From Kiritimatiellales bacterium (GTDB lineage Bacteria; Verrucomicrobiota; Kiritimatiellia; Kiritimatiellales; Pontiellaceae), in contig DAOVNC010000198.1 in the NCBI GenBank assembly GCA_030630445.1, positions 1 to 6,665 on the forward strand: 6,665 nt of DNA, read 5' to 3'. The translations under genes were made by a program, and so were the position numbers. The notes beneath the pieces were generated by a model. That model saw only the letters and a program-made list of their open reading frames with translations. It ran no database searches and had not been told where the DNA came from. The first letter of the stretch is position 1, and every line of letters begins with the position of its first letter. This document shows positions 6,558-6,665 of this stretch, one piece after another.

Positions 6558-6647
6558 AACGTTTCCCTCACCTTGTTCGGGTAAACGTTCTCTACACATA
6601 AACCAGCGACCCAAGGTGTAGAGACCGCCCCGCGCCTGCGGGGCGGT
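6558..6647. other. Block of three abutting inverted repeats, candidate structured RNA or composite repeat
   Basis: Three hairpins follow one another with no unpaired base between them: AACGTTTCCC (6558-6567) with GGGTAAACGTT (6579-6589, one bulged A); CTCTACAC (6590-6597) with GTGTAGAG (6616-6623), an 18-base loop; and ACCGCCCCGC (6624-6633) with GCGGGGCGGT (6638-6647), a 4-base loop. An alternative pairing also exists: CACCTT (6569-6574) with AAGGTG (6613-6618), continued after a 4-base bulge by GGGT (6579-6582) with ACCC (6609-6612). This would compete with the first two stems. The block lies upstream of the DUF3592 promoter, so it is outside the leader predicted for that gene. It contains no convincing reading frame and I do not recognise it as tRNA, tmRNA, 6S, SRP or RNase P RNA. 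Strand is undetermined. Confidence 0.45.
6624..6647. repeat. GC-rich perfect hairpin
   Basis: A perfect 10-bp stem, ACCGCCCCGC with GCGGGGCGGT, closes a 4-base loop (GCCT). No T-run follows on either strand, so it is not a standard intrinsic terminator. Its design (10-bp GC-rich stem, 4-base loop) parallels the hairpin at 2211-2234 although the sequence differs, so it may belong to a second dispersed repeat family or may end a minus-strand gene lying beyond the right edge. Confidence 0.55.
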
Positions 6648-6665
6648 GCCGGCAGCCGATAATCC

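Noticed and set aside
6535..6647. Integron attC site or a CRISPR-like unit
   Set aside because: The palindrome GGTTAACC (6535-6542) suggested an integron core site, but the required GTTRRRY pattern and matching partner are missing. The three stems differ in sequence, so there is no repeat-spacer pattern.

Overview
The window carries five protein-coding regions and at least three palindromic repeat or hairpin elements. The DNA is fairly GC-rich and the gene families are ordinary Gram-negative types. The short GC-rich palindromes both between genes and inside a gene, together with a DUF3592-type membrane protein, are reminiscent of the PVC group (Verrucomicrobiota, Kiritimatiellota or Planctomycetota). 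That placement is a low-confidence inference, because no rRNA or other marker gene is present.

Layout, left to right. Minus strand, positions 1-4061, is a likely operon read right to left. It starts with a large UvrD/Rep-type helicase fused to a PD-(D/E)XK nuclease (AddA/RecB-like, 900-4061). A dolichyl/polyprenyl-phosphate mannose synthase-like GT2 glycosyltransferase follows (108-848). Last comes the N-terminus of an unidentified membrane protein whose ATG overlaps the glycosyltransferase stop codon by 4 bp; it runs off the left edge (1-111). A 75-bp divergent intergenic region (4062-4136) separates the helicase from a plus-strand Crp/Fnr-family regulator (4137-4787) and holds a symmetric dyad that could be an operator. 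The regulator converges on a minus-strand six-helix membrane protein with two DUF3592-like units and a C-terminal beta-rich domain (4854-6470). The right end (6471-6665) has a promoter for that gene and, behind it, three inverted repeats that abut without gaps.

How the genes may work together: the glycosyltransferase and the overlapping membrane protein probably form a lipid-linked sugar or envelope function. The helicase-nuclease is a DNA end-processing or repair enzyme, and its usual AddB-type partner is not next to it. The Crp/Fnr protein may regulate itself and perhaps the divergent helicase.

The most noteworthy features are not new genes. A 53-bp double-hairpin element lies in frame inside the helicase-nuclease gene. 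A related palindromic element sits at the convergent gene junction and contains the stop codon of the DUF3592 gene. The right end holds a compact triple-hairpin block. I did not find convincing evidence of a new multi-gene system.
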